In this document: one piece after another, positions 48,853 through 58,533 of the stretch
Layout: every line of letters begins with the position of its first letter
Position numbering within the stretch: the first letter of the stretch is position 1
Assembly (NCBI RefSeq): GCF_010667615.1
Contig: NZ_VYSG01000001.1
Span: forward strand, 1,258,580 to 1,322,579
Source: Bifidobacterium choloepi
GTDB taxonomy: Bacteria; Actinomycetota; Actinomycetes; Actinomycetales; Bifidobacteriaceae
DNA: 64,000 bases
Direction of reading: 5' to 3'
Position numbers and translations under genes: made by a program
Notes under the pieces: generated by a model
What the model saw: the letters and a program-made list of their open reading frames with translations, nothing else
The model's database searches: none
What the model was told of the DNA's origin: nothing

Positions 48853-50466
48853 TCAGTCGGTCAGCGGGATCGTCTCGATCGCCGCGTGCTCGGTCGGGAG
48901 AGCCTGGACGAAGCGGCCAAAGAATCGTTCGAAGCCGGCGACATCGGCCGGATCCGGCTCCTCGACGGTGCCGGTCACGCCGGCGAAGACGTCGTCGTCG
49001 AGGAAGTCGGCGAGTGGCTTGTCGGCGTGGTGGAGATACTGCGCGAGGACGGCCATGCCCCAGGCGCCGCCCTCGGCGGCCGTCGACATCACCTTGATCG
49101 GGGTGTCGAACGCGGCGGCGAGGATCTTCTGCGCGACGACCGGCGTGGCGAAGATGCCGCCGTGGCCGACAAGCGAGTCGATCTGGACGCCCTCGTCCTT
49201 CGTCATGACGTCCATGCCGATCTTGACCGGGCTGAACGCGCCGAACAGCTGGGCGCGCATGAAGTTCGCGAGGTTCATGTGTGCCTCGGGGGAGCGCACG
49301 ACCATCGGACGGCCCTGCTCGAGGCCGGCGAGGAACTCGCCCGAGCGGAACGGATAGCAGATCAGGCCGCCGCAGTCGGCGTCGGCCGAGTCGGTGATCG
49401 CGAGGTTGAACAGCGTGGCGAACAGCTCGTTCGTCGGCAGCGGCATGCCGAGCGCCTCGGCGAACTGGCGGAACAGGCCGACCCACGCGTTGAGATCGGA
49501 CGAGAAGTTGTTGGCGTGGCTCATGCCGGCAAGGTCGCCGCACGGCGTCGTGACGAGATCGACTTCCGGATGGAGCCTGGCGAGCTTGTGCTCGAGGACG
49601 ACGGTCGCGAAGATCGACGTGCCGGCCGAGACGTTGCCGGTGCGCACGCGCACCGAGTTCGTCGCGACCATGCCGGTACCGGCGTCGCCTTCCGGCGGTG
49701 CCATCGGGATGCCCGGCCGCAGCGTGCCGGTCGGGTCGAGCAGCAGTGCGCCGTCGGCGGTCAAGGAGCCCGCGTCGGTGCCGGCGACGAGCGGCGTCGG
49801 CAGCAGCTGCTCGATGGTCCACGGCTGGGCCTCGATCTCGGGCAGCGCGTCGAACTGGCGGACGAATCCGTCTTCGTAGGCGTGCGTCGTCGGGTCGATC
49901 GGGAACATGCCGGAGGCGTCGCCGATGCCGAGCACGCGGCGGCCGGTCAGCTTCCAGTGGACGTAGCCGGCGAGCGTGGTGACGTAGTCGATCGAGCCGA
50001 CATGCGGCTCGCCGTCAAGCACGGCCTGCTCGAGGTGGGCGACCGACCAGCGTTCGGGAATGTTGTACTGGAACAGTTCGGAGAGCTTTTCGTGGGCGAC
50101 CGACGTGTTCGTGTTCTGCCAGGTGCGGAACGGCACGAGCAGCTCGCCGGCCTTGTCGAAGGCGAGATAGCCGTGCATCATCGCCGAGAAGCCGATGGCC
50201 CCGACCGTGGTCAGGTCGAGGGCGTACGTCGTCCGGACGTCGTTGGCCAGACGGGCGTACGCGTCTTGCAGGCCCCGCCAGATCTCGTCGAGCGAGTAGC
50301 TCCACAGGCCGTTCTCGAGATGGCTGGCCCATTCGTGCTCGCCGGCAGCGAGCGTGTGCCGCTCGCCGTCGATCAGGACCGCCTTGATTCTCGTGGAACC
50401 GAACTCAATGCCGAGCGCCGTCGCGCCGGTGCGGATTGCCTCGGCTGCCAGTTCGTTCGTGGTCAT
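48853..50466 (-). CDS. araB: Ribulokinase (FGGY family)
   Basis: This 537-residue carbohydrate kinase, with IEFGSTRIKAVLID at the N-terminal phosphate loop, MHGYLAF and WQNTNT in the sugar domain and the C-terminal EGGAWGMAVLAQY, should phosphorylate L-ribulose. It is of the actinobacterial AraB type, which resembles xylulokinase, so substrate assignment rests mainly on clustering with araA and araD. GGAGGGTGAC precedes ATG 50466. The ara product D-xylulose 5-phosphate enters the phosphoketolase (bifid) pathway. Confidence 0.92.
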   Translation of the reverse strand: MTTNELAAEAIRTGATALGIEFGSTRIKAVLIDGERHTLAAGEHEWASHLENGLWSYSLDEIWRGLQDAYARLANDVRTTYALDLTTVGAIGFSAMMHGYLAFDKAGELLVPFRTWQNTNTSVAHEKLSELFQYNIPERWSVAHLEQAVLDGEPHVGSIDYVTTLAGYVHWKLTGRRVLGIGDASGMFPIDPTTHAYEDGFVRQFDALPEIEAQPWTIEQLLPTPLVAGTDAGSLTADGALLLDPTGTLRPGIPMAPPEGDAGTGMVATNSVRVRTGNVSAGTSIFATVVLEHKLARLHPEVDLVTTPCGDLAGMSHANNFSSDLNAWVGLFRQFAEALGMPLPTNELFATLFNLAITDSADADCGGLICYPFRSGEFLAGLEQGRPMVVRSPEAHMNLANFMRAQLFGAFSPVKIGMDVMTKDEGVQIDSLVGHGGIFATPVVAQKILAAAFDTPIKVMSTAAEGGAWGMAVLAQYLHHADKPLADFLDDDVFAGVTGTVEEPDPADVAGFERFFGRFVQALPTEHAAIETIPLTD

Positions 50467-50529
50467 GTCACCCTCCTTTGGGTGCGGGGCCGTCGTCGGT
50501 GACGGGGATTAATGGTGTTTTTTGAAGTT

Positions 50530-50543
50530 TGTTAACGCTCACA
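50530..50543. promoter_or_regulatory. LacI-type operator candidate upstream of araBDA
   Basis: TGTTAACGCTCACA is a near-perfect 14-bp palindrome with the central CG typical of LacI-family operators. It lies 64 bp upstream of the araB start. About 100 bp further out, GTTTCAT-CC-ATGAAAC (50641-50656) is a second palindrome. No LacI-family gene is in the window, so the regulator would act in trans. The gap to 50810 holds no gene. Confidence 0.55.
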
Positions 50544-50810
50544 CCGCGTTGGAAACCAGCGTACCATGGTCCGGTTCCGGAAGCAATCGCGATTCCAGCG
50601 GCGAGCTGTGAAACGGATACAAGAGGTCGTAAAACAGGTGGTTTCATCCATGAAACGCGCGGGAACGACCGTAAGCCATGCCAGTCGACATGGAAGGCGC
50701 CGCGCCTTCCGCAGCGGTGTGGAGGGAGCGGCGCCGGAGTTGGCGAGAATCGTGAAAATACTCACCGGATTCGGAAAACGGCGGAGGAACTGTGCCGGCG
50801 GGAGAAGTCG

Positions 50811-51059
50811 CTAGCGGTCGGTGTCCTTCGAGCCGTCGTCCTGTTGCGTGGACGCCGGATCCGGAACATTCCAGTCTTTGACGGCGCTGTAGCCGGTGTA
50901 GCCGATGACGACCGTCAGGCACAGCAGGAAGATGATGGACGACCAGGAAAACAGCGTGCCGTCCGCTTCCGCCTGCGTGATGCTCTGCACGAACCAGATG
51001 ACGGTGGCCAGGCAAGTCAGGGCGTAGAGGCGGGCCCGGCTGGAAGTGGTGAGTTTCAT
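50811..51059 (-). CDS. Small two-helix membrane protein
   Basis: An 82-residue protein with two transmembrane helices (about 9-29 and 38-58), basic residues before the first and a polar tail ending SKDTDR. GAGGACATC precedes ATG 51059, supporting a real gene. I do not recognise its family. It lies on the same strand as, and 258 bp after, the ABC permease, but a strong hairpin separates them. Confidence 0.65.
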   Translation of the reverse strand: MKLTTSSRARLYALTCLATVIWFVQSITQAEADGTLFSWSSIIFLLCLTVVIGYTGYSAVKDWNVPDPASTQQDDGSKDTDR

Positions 51060-51232
51060 GATGTCCTCGCTGACTCAGGAAAAGGAAAGAGAAATTAAGA
51101 AAAGAATAGAGGAAAGCAGTGGTTTGGTTCAAGAGGATGAACGATTCATCCACATCGCTGAGTTCGGTGTCCTGTGGCGGGCTCCTCCTTTCGTCCGGTT
51201 GTCGGGTGAAGTACTGTCGGAGGAATCGTTCC

Positions 51233-51272
51233 CCCGGCTCCGGCCGCCGGAAGGATGGCGACCGGAGCCGGG
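51233..51272. terminator. Hairpin after the ABC permease, framed by two GAATCGTTC copies
   Basis: CCCGGCTCCGG (51233-51243) pairs perfectly with CCGGAGCCGGG (51262-51272). GAATCGTTC sits immediately on each side (51223-51231 and 51274-51282) in direct orientation. It probably ends the ABC operon transcript on the minus strand. A third copy (51139-51147) lies within the 6-bp-arm palindrome GATGAACGATTCATC. Confidence 0.6.
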
Positions 51273-51317
51273 AGAATCGTTCGGCTATTCAATTTTCGGA
51301 GGGGCGAAGCCGGAAGG

Positions 51318-52568
51318 TCAGGCCTTCTTGCGCTTCGTCATGATGTCGATCGCGACGGCGGCGAGCAGGACCAGGCCCTTGATCGTCTTGACGACCGCGG
51401 AGTCGACGCCCATGATCGACAGGCCCTGGTTGATGACGCCCATGACCAGTGCGCCGATGACGGCGCCCGGGATGGTGCCGATGCCGCCGGTGACGGCCGT
51501 GCCGCCGATGAAGCAGGAGGCGATGGCGTCCATCTCGTATTCCATGCCGGTCTGGGCGGTTGCCGAGGACAGGCGGGACAGGACGCAGACGGCGGCGATG
51601 GCGGACAGGAAGCCCATGTGGACGAACAGCTTGAAGTCGACGAGCTTCGTGTTGATGCCGGAGAGGACGGCGGCCTTGCGGTTGCCGCCGACGGCGTAGA
51701 CATGACGGCCGAAGACAGTCTTCGACAGGATGAAGTTGTAGGCGAAGACGAGCACCGCGAGGATGACCAGCATGATCGGGATGCCGCCCTGCGTGGAGTT
51801 GCCGGAGAGGGCGAGCAGGTAGGTGACGAAGCCGATGAGCAGCGTGGCGATGACGATCTTGGCGATGGCGCCGGACATCGGGCCGACCTCGAGGCCGTTC
51901 TTGGCGGCGCGCTGGCGCTTGCGCAGCACGGACCAGGCGAAGGCGACGATGCAGATGATGCCGACGACGATGGTCAGGCCGTCGAACTCGCCCCACCATC
52001 CGAAGATGTTTGGCAGGTAGTCACGGGCGATGGCGCGGAACGGCTGGGACGTGATCGGGACGGATTCGCCGACGATGATCGTGGCGAGGCCACGGAAGAT
52101 CAGCATGCCGGCCAGCGTGGTGATGAAGCCCGGGATGCCGACGTAGGCGACCCAGAAGCCCTGCCAGCAGCCGATGATCAGGCCGACGACGAGGGAGATG
52201 AGGATGGCGAGGATCCAGTTGACGCCTTGCCGTTCCATCAGGATGGCGCATACGCCGCCGATGAAGGCGACGACGGCGCCGACCGAAAGGTCGATGTGGG
52301 TGGCGATGATGACCATCACCATGCCGATCGCCAGGATGATGACATAGGCGTTCTGCTGGATCAGCGAGACGAAGCTGTTCGGCTTGAGCAGCACGCCGCC
52401 GGTCAGGAACTCGAAGACGAGGACGATGACGACGAGGGCGCCGATGATGCCGATCGAACCGCCGCCCGAATTCTTCATCAGGCCGGACAGGAAGTTCTTG
52501 TTATCCTTCGGATCCTTCGCGTTCTTCGGATCCATCTTCTTTGCAGGCGCTGCGACAGGGGCGTTCAT
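51318..52568 (-). CDS. Sugar ABC transporter permease
   Basis: This 416-residue BPD_transp_2 family permease has about ten helices. The family signature is GIPGFITTLAGMLIFRGLATIIVGE, and the C-terminal GGIGTIPGAVIGALVMGVINQGL contacts the ATPase. It matches the MmsB/GguB/XylH group that forms pentose and galactose importers with a ChvE-like binding protein. Its start overlaps the ATPase stop by 4 bp. The cytoplasmic N-terminus (MDPKNAKDPKDNK) is an extra charged stretch. Confidence 0.93.
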   Translation of the reverse strand: MNAPVAAPAKKMDPKNAKDPKDNKNFLSGLMKNSGGGSIGIIGALVVIVLVFEFLTGGVLLKPNSFVSLIQQNAYVIILAIGMVMVIIATHIDLSVGAVVAFIGGVCAILMERQGVNWILAILISLVVGLIIGCWQGFWVAYVGIPGFITTLAGMLIFRGLATIIVGESVPITSQPFRAIARDYLPNIFGWWGEFDGLTIVVGIICIVAFAWSVLRKRQRAAKNGLEVGPMSGAIAKIVIATLLIGFVTYLLALSGNSTQGGIPIMLVILAVLVFAYNFILSKTVFGRHVYAVGGNRKAAVLSGINTKLVDFKLFVHMGFLSAIAAVCVLSRLSSATAQTGMEYEMDAIASCFIGGTAVTGGIGTIPGAVIGALVMGVINQGLSIMGVDSAVVKTIKGLVLLAAVAIDIMTKRKKA

Positions 52569-54121
52569 CGTGCAGCCACCTCCCTTTCTTTGGTCATGCC
52601 CTTCATCAGGTATTCCTGCGTGAATTGGCTCTTGTCCACGTTGTCGGTCACCACTCCCTGGCTGACGGTGTAGATGCGGTCGCAAATGCCGATCAGTTCG
52701 GGAAGTTCGGAGGAAATGACGATGACGGCCTTGCCGGCGTCCGCGAGCTTGTCGATGATCTCGTAGATCTCGTACTTCGCGCCGACGTCGATGCCTCGCG
52801 TCGGTTCGTCGAGGATCAGGATGTCCGGGTCGGAAATGACCCACTTGGACAGGACGACCTTCTGCTGGTTGCCGCCCGAGAGCGTGGAGATCAGCACGTC
52901 GATCGAGTTGCACTTGATGTTGAATTCCCTGCGGAATTCCTCGACGCGCTTGCGCTCGAGATCGTCGTCCATGATGCCGTGCTTGCTCATCTTCGTGAGG
53001 GCCGCCATCGAGGCGTTCTCGCGGATGTTCTGCAGCAGGTTCAGGCCGTTGCCCTTGCGGTCCTCGCTGGCGTAGCCGAGGCCGGCGTCGATCGCCGCCT
53101 GCACGTTGTTGAGCTCCATCTTCTTGCCCTTGACGTAGACGTCGCCGCTGATGCCGGTGCCGTACGAGTGGCCGAAGACGCTCATCATCATTTCGGTGCG
53201 TCCGGCACCCATCAGGCCGGCCAGGCCGACGATCTCGCCGGAGCGGACCGAGATGTTCGCGTTGTCGACGATCGTCCTGGACGGATCGTTCGGGTGGTGG
53301 ACGGTCCAGTTCTCGATCTTGAGGTATTCCTCGCCGGGCTTGTTCGACTCGTGGTCCGGATAGAGGTTCGTCAGCGAGCGGCCGACCATCAGGCGGATGA
53401 GTTCGTCCTGGTCGAGCGGCTTGTCCTTCGTGACCTCCATGTATCCGACGGTCTGGCCGTCGCGGATGACGGTGACGTTGTCGGCAACCGCGGCGACCTC
53501 GTTGAGCTTGTGCGTGATGATGATGCTCGTCACGCCCTGCTCGTCGCGCAGCTGGCGGACCAGGTCGAGCAGGTGGGCGGAATCCTCGTCGTTCAGGGCG
53601 GCGGTCGGCTCGTCGAGAATGAGCAGCTTGACGTCCTTGGACAGCGCCTTCGCGATCTCGACAAGCTGCTGCTTGCCGACGCCGAGATCCTGGATCTTCG
53701 TGTCCGGATTCTCCGGCAGGCCAACCCTCTCGAGCAGCTTGATGGCCTTGGCGCGGGTCAGGTCCCAGTCGACGATGCCGTGCTTGCCCTGCTCGTTGCC
53801 GATGAAGATGTTCTCGGCGATCGACAGGAACGGGCTCAGCGCGAGCTCCTGGTGGATGATGACGATGCCGTCGGCCTCGGATTCGTTGATCGTGTGGTAC
53901 TTGGCTTCCTTGCCGTCGAAGGTGATCGTGCCTTCGTAGGTTCCGTATGGATAGACACCGGACAGCACGTTCATCAAGGTGGACTTGCCTGCGCCGTTCT
54001 CGCCGCAGATCGCGTGGATCTCGCCGCGCTTGACGTCGAGGTTGACGCCCGACAGGGCCTTGACCGGTCCGAAAGTCTTGACGATGTTGTCCATACGCAG
54101 AACGGTGTCTTCTTGAGACAT
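52565..54121 (-). CDS. Sugar ABC transporter ATP-binding protein, tandem domains
   Basis: This 518-residue protein contains two ABC domains, as in MmsA/GguA/XylG. The first Walker A is CGENGAGKSTLMN, with IQDLGVGKQQLVEIAKAL and LLILDEPTAALN. The second domain has the degenerate glycine loop GLMGAGRTEMMM and a strong signature LSGGNQQKVVLSKW with DILILDEPTRGIDVGAKYE. That asymmetry is normal for this family. ATG 54121 has AGGAG nine bases upstream; the longer start at 54136 is unlikely. Confidence 0.94.
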   Translation of the reverse strand: MSQEDTVLRMDNIVKTFGPVKALSGVNLDVKRGEIHAICGENGAGKSTLMNVLSGVYPYGTYEGTITFDGKEAKYHTINESEADGIVIIHQELALSPFLSIAENIFIGNEQGKHGIVDWDLTRAKAIKLLERVGLPENPDTKIQDLGVGKQQLVEIAKALSKDVKLLILDEPTAALNDEDSAHLLDLVRQLRDEQGVTSIIITHKLNEVAAVADNVTVIRDGQTVGYMEVTKDKPLDQDELIRLMVGRSLTNLYPDHESNKPGEEYLKIENWTVHHPNDPSRTIVDNANISVRSGEIVGLAGLMGAGRTEMMMSVFGHSYGTGISGDVYVKGKKMELNNVQAAIDAGLGYASEDRKGNGLNLLQNIRENASMAALTKMSKHGIMDDDLERKRVEEFRREFNIKCNSIDVLISTLSGGNQQKVVLSKWVISDPDILILDEPTRGIDVGAKYEIYEIIDKLADAGKAVIVISSELPELIGICDRIYTVSQGVVTDNVDKSQFTQEYLMKGMTKEREVAAR

Positions 54122-54158
54122 GTCGTTGCTCCTCATTCATGGGTATGGGGGTGGGGAT

Positions 54159-54214
54159 GGTTCGCCGGTTTCGGGACGCGTTGGCCCAGGCCTCCGGCCG
54201 TTCGCCGGCGAACC
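54159..54214. other. Hairpin between the binding-protein and ATPase genes
   Basis: GGTTCGCCGG (54159-54168) pairs with CCGGCGAACC (54205-54214), with inner pairing from GGCCC...GGCC. In the 250-bp gap there is also an inverted pair of the 9-mer family: GGGAACGAT (54297-54305) with ATCGTTCCC (54324-54332). Such structures could leave more binding-protein mRNA than transporter mRNA, the usual stoichiometry in these operons. Confidence 0.5.
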
Positions 54215-54371
54215 ATCGTTAGAGAGAAGGGGAAGGAAAAGAATTGGACTGGCCGGACGCCGGGGACGTTGGCTCCGGCCAGTGGCTCCTGATATCGGGA
54301 ACGATTCATGCTCCATCGCGTGGATCGTTCCCTGTTCAATTATTCGTTGGCTGGAACGTCGATGACGACGG

Positions 54372-55532
54372 TCACTGGGCCGCAGTCAGCGTGTCGAAGC
54401 GCTCCTGCGTGACGTAGCCGGTCTCGACGAGCTCCGAGAGGTTGTCGATCGTGATGTTCATCGGGTCGAGCAGCAGCGACGGGACGTCGATGTTGCCGTT
54501 GTTGAACTCGCCGTTGATGCCGGAGACGTCCTTGCCCTCAGCGATCTCGATGATCATCTTGTAGACGGCGTCGCCGAGTTCGTCGACGTTCTTGTAGACG
54601 GTCTCGCCCTGCTTCTCGTTGGCGATGTTCGTGATGGCGATTTCCATCGCGTCCTGGCCGGTGATGACGGGCCAGGAGTCGGTGCCCGGGATCATGTCCG
54701 GACGCTTGGACTCGATGGCGTTGATGACGCCCTGCGAGATGCCGTCGTACGGGGACAGGACGGCGTCGAGCTTCTCGCCGTGGGAGTAGGAGGAGTCGAG
54801 GATCGATTCCATGTAGGTCTGGGCGGTTTCCGTCTTCCAGGACTGGACGGCGATCTTCTGCCAGTCGTCCTCGGAGAAGTCCTTCGTCACGCCGCCGCCG
54901 TGGTTGGACGGGCAGACGAGGGCGCCGGACTCGAAGTACGGCTGCAGCTTCTCCCACGCACCCTTGAAGAAGTACTTGGCGTTGTTGTCATCCGGGGAAC
55001 CGGAGAACAGCTCGATGTTGAACGGGCCGGCGGCACCGCTGTCGAGGCCGAGCTCCTCGATGATGTATTCGGCCTCGAGCACGCCGACCTGCTCGAGCTG
55101 GAACGTCGCGTAGTAGTCGACGGCGTCGGTGTTCATGATCAGGCGGTCGTAGGCAATGACGGTGGCGCCGGCGTCGCGGGCCTTCTCGACGGCCGGCCCG
55201 ACGGCGGAACCGTCCTTGGCGGCGACGACGATGATCTTCGCGTCGTTGTTGACCATGTTCTCGATGTCGGAATTCTGCTGCGCGGGCTTGTCATCGGCGT
55301 AGCTCAGGATGACCTTGTATCCGGCCTTCTCAAGCTTCTCCTTGAGGTTGCTGCCGTCCTTGTTCCAACGTTCCTCGGACTTCGTCGGCATCGAGATGCC
55401 GATGGTGGCGCCGGCCTCGAGCGTGGTGCTGTCGGAGGCCGATTCGCCCGAACGGCTGGAGCCGCAGGCTCCGAGCGAGAAGCACATGGCGATGCCGGTG
55501 GCCAGCGCCAGGATCTTCTTCGAGATGTTCAT
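54372..55532 (-). CDS. Sugar-binding lipoprotein of an ABC importer (ChvE-like)
   Basis: This 386-residue periplasmic-binding-type protein has a lipoprotein signal (FSLGAC, Cys about residue 23). The body is of the Peripla_BP_4 fold: GISMPTKSEERWNKDG, DGSAVGPAVEKARDAGATVIAYDR and DAVLSPYDGISQGVINA match ChvE/multiple-sugar-binding proteins that take galactose, arabinose or xylose. I take ATG 55532 (GGAG upstream) rather than 55550. As first gene of the minus-strand operon and neighbour of araBDA, a pentose ligand is likely but not shown. Confidence 0.92.
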   Translation of the reverse strand: MNISKKILALATGIAMCFSLGACGSSRSGESASDSTTLEAGATIGISMPTKSEERWNKDGSNLKEKLEKAGYKVILSYADDKPAQQNSDIENMVNNDAKIIVVAAKDGSAVGPAVEKARDAGATVIAYDRLIMNTDAVDYYATFQLEQVGVLEAEYIIEELGLDSGAAGPFNIELFSGSPDDNNAKYFFKGAWEKLQPYFESGALVCPSNHGGGVTKDFSEDDWQKIAVQSWKTETAQTYMESILDSSYSHGEKLDAVLSPYDGISQGVINAIESKRPDMIPGTDSWPVITGQDAMEIAITNIANEKQGETVYKNVDELGDAVYKMIIEIAEGKDVSGINGEFNNGNIDVPSLLLDPMNITIDNLSELVETGYVTQERFDTLTAAQ

Positions 55533-55625
55533 GACTTTCTCCATCTTCATTGAAGGATTGGTTATGTTGGTTGGTTTTGTTTGGATATTGGGTAGATGCT
55601 TGTGGAACTCTGAAAAGTCAGGCTA

Positions 55626-55696
55626 CTTTGTCTGACAAAGCCCTTGGAAAAGGCTTGTGATTAGAATAACACTTTGAGTTCGAAAGTCAAACTCAA
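55626..55696. promoter_or_regulatory. Two palindromic operator candidates in the divergent promoter
   Basis: CTTTGTCTGACAAAG (55626-55640) is a perfect palindrome. TTGAGTT (55674-55680) and AACTCAA (55690-55696) form a second one with a 9-nt spacer. The 280-bp region between the binding-protein gene (–) and the ROK gene (+) is strongly AT-rich compared with the rest of the window. It should hold both promoters and is a good place for ROK autoregulation. Confidence 0.6.
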
Positions 55697-55812
55697 TATT
55701 TTGAATTTTTGATGATTGTGTTTAGATTGCGAATTCAATGTTGGTCAAACCGGTGAAAATCCGCCAATTTTGCTAGGTAAATCCAAAACGCTGCGTTCGC
55801 GACACGCCGCTT

Positions 55813-57003
55813 ATGTTTATGATGGAAACCATGGCAGGAAGAATCTTTGGATCACAGCGTTCGCTCAGGGAAGCGAACCGTGCCAACCTGCTGGAAACGG
55901 TCCACAAGTTCGGTGCAATGACGCAGGTCGAACTGGCGGAACTGACCGGGCTGTCCACCGCCACCGTCTCCGCGCTGGTGCACGAACTCGTTGACGACGG
56001 CAAGATCGAAACGCGCAACACCGTCCGCAACGGCCGCAGGGCCACGCTCGTCACGCTCGCCCGCAACCAGGGCCTCGGCGTCGGCATCATGATCAACCGG
56101 CGCGAGCTCGAGCTGCAGATCCTCGATTTCTCGAAGCAGTCGCTGGCCAACCACAAGCTGCCGCTCGCCGACGGCCATCAGCCCGACGAGACGCTCGACC
56201 GCGCGCAGGTGCTGCTCAGCGAGGCCATCGACGCGATCGGCGCCGACTTCTCCGAAATTGTCGGCATCGGCGTGGCGCTCGGCGCCCCGATCGAGCGGCG
56301 CGACTTCACCGTCGCCGTGCCCGGCATCATGACGAACTGGGACGGCTTCGACGTCAAGGGCCAGCTCGAGGACGCCTACCGCATGCCCGTCTACATCGAC
56401 AACGATGCCAACGCCGGCGCGCTGTGCGAGGCGCGCATCGGCGCGGCCGCCGAGCAGGGCGTGCGCTCGTTCCTGTACGTGCGCGCCGGCAACGGCGTCG
56501 GCGGCGCCATCGTCATCAATGGCGAGGTCTGGCACGGCGTGACCGGCCTGGCCGGCGAGATCGGCCACGTGCAGATCGATCCGCTCGGCGCCATTTGCCT
56601 GTGCGGCAACCGCGGATGTCTCGACACCGTTGTCAACGAGGAGCGGCTGACGTCGCTACTGTCGGTCACGTACGGCAACCTCACGCTCGAGGACATGGTT
56701 CGCAGGGCCAACGAGGGCGATCCGGGCTGCCGCCGCGTCATCTCGGACGCCGCCGTCAGGGTCGGCGACGTCGCCGCGTCGACGTGCATTGCGTTCGACC
56801 CCGAAATGGTCGTTGTCGGCGGCACGCTGTCGCTGGCCGGCGAGACGTTCCTCGAGCCGTTCCGCGAATCGTTGGAACGAAAACTGTTTCCCGATGTCGT
56901 CGCGGCGATCGACGTACTGCCGGCCAAGTATCCTGTTGAGAACCCGGCAATCGGCGCGGCCATCATGGCCATCGAAAACGCGGAGCGGGCCGATCTCGGC
57001 TAG
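55813..57003 (+). CDS. ROK-family transcriptional regulator
   Basis: This 396-residue protein has an N-terminal winged helix-turn-helix (about 35-70; MTQVELAELTGLSTATVSALVHEL) and a ROK sugar-kinase-like domain. The zinc and signature region GHVQIDPLGAICLCGNRGCL carries the CxCGxxGC pattern. It belongs to the XylR/NagC type that senses a sugar and represses transport and catabolic genes. It is divergent from the ABC operon and probably controls it. ATG 55831 (MAGRIFGS, behind TGGAAACC) is as likely a start as 55813. Confidence 0.9.
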   Translation: MFMMETMAGRIFGSQRSLREANRANLLETVHKFGAMTQVELAELTGLSTATVSALVHELVDDGKIETRNTVRNGRRATLVTLARNQGLGVGIMINRRELELQILDFSKQSLANHKLPLADGHQPDETLDRAQVLLSEAIDAIGADFSEIVGIGVALGAPIERRDFTVAVPGIMTNWDGFDVKGQLEDAYRMPVYIDNDANAGALCEARIGAAAEQGVRSFLYVRAGNGVGGAIVINGEVWHGVTGLAGEIGHVQIDPLGAICLCGNRGCLDTVVNEERLTSLLSVTYGNLTLEDMVRRANEGDPGCRRVISDAAVRVGDVAASTCIAFDPEMVVVGGTLSLAGETFLEPFRESLERKLFPDVVAAIDVLPAKYPVENPAIGAAIMAIENAERADLG

Positions 57004-57022
57004 TCATGCGGGGGAGGGGACA

Positions 57023-57841
<819 letters not shown>

Positions 57842-57847
57842 CAAGAA

Positions 57848-57902
57848 TAAATCCCCTGGAAGGGAATCGGTTTGCTTGGCAGCTCCCTTCCAGAGAGCTT
57901 CT
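57848..57902. repeat. Deleted palindromic element with mismatched arms
   Basis: The left arm AATCCCCTGGAAGGG is of one family and the right arm CAGCTCCCTTCCAGAGAGCT of the other, joined by only ~20 bp. It stands where the ROK-ABC transcript should end. Confidence 0.7.
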
Positions 57903-58075
57903 TCCTGTTGTGGCGTGTTGGGGAAAATGACGGCGCCGGGGTTCCCCGTCACGGGCCGGGTGCGTTATCGTGGATAGCAATCGCCGGATGAATCGTTCAC
58001 GTTCACGACATCGAAGACGATGCCGTTCGCCGGCCGCCAACGCAACCAACGCCATGCTTCACGAAGGAGTGTCCC

Positions 58076-58405
58076 ATGTCCGCCACCGAATGGACCGTCA
58101 CCGTCATCGTCGTCCTCGCAGGGCTCGTCGCCGGGCTCGCGATGGGCGCGCTGCCGCTGCGCTCGCACAAGATGACCGAGCAGCAGAACAAGTTCCAGCA
58201 GCTCGCCGGCATCGCTGCCGTCGGCGTCGTCGTCGTGCTGATCATGCTCGACTTCCAGGTCGCCGGCTGGGCGATCATCGCCGCGCTGCTCGTCGGCGGC
58301 CTCGTCGCCAACATTCCGCCGGTCCACCGCTTGCTGCTCGCCCACTTTCCGGAACTTCGCCCCGCCGAGGAAGCTTCCCCGCTCAAGCGCGTGCGGAAGA
58401 AGTGA
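58076..58405 (+). CDS. Small membrane protein, two to three helices
   Basis: This 109-residue protein has helices at about 8-26, 45-62 and 66-84 and a basic C-terminus (LKRVRKK). GAAGGAG lies eight bases before ATG 58076. I do not recognise the family. A GAATCGTTC copy (57990) lies in its upstream region. It stands alone between the ABC ATPase and the carbonic anhydrase. Confidence 0.75.
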   Translation: MSATEWTVTVIVVLAGLVAGLAMGALPLRSHKMTEQQNKFQQLAGIAAVGVVVVLIMLDFQVAGWAIIAALLVGGLVANIPPVHRLLLAHFPELRPAEEASPLKRVRKK

Positions 58406-58533
58406 GGAGAAGCTCCTTCTCTTCCTCGTCGTGACACGAAAAAGGAGTTCTTTCGTCAGCGCATCGAGGCGCGGTGAATCGTGACAAGTGCCTATGCTGA
58501 GGGCAGCATTTCTTTTTCTGGAAGGAACGATTC

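Noticed and set aside
48095..49822. A 575-codon frame extending araD into araB
   Set aside because: The upstream part is a shifted reading of araB. AraD has its own ATG at 48787 with a ribosome site.
51318..54140. Apparent fusion of ABC ATPase and permease in one frame (940 codons)
   Set aside because: The first ~520 codons are an out-of-frame reading of the ATPase gene. The permease has its own ATG at 52568, overlapping the ATPase stop by 4 bp.
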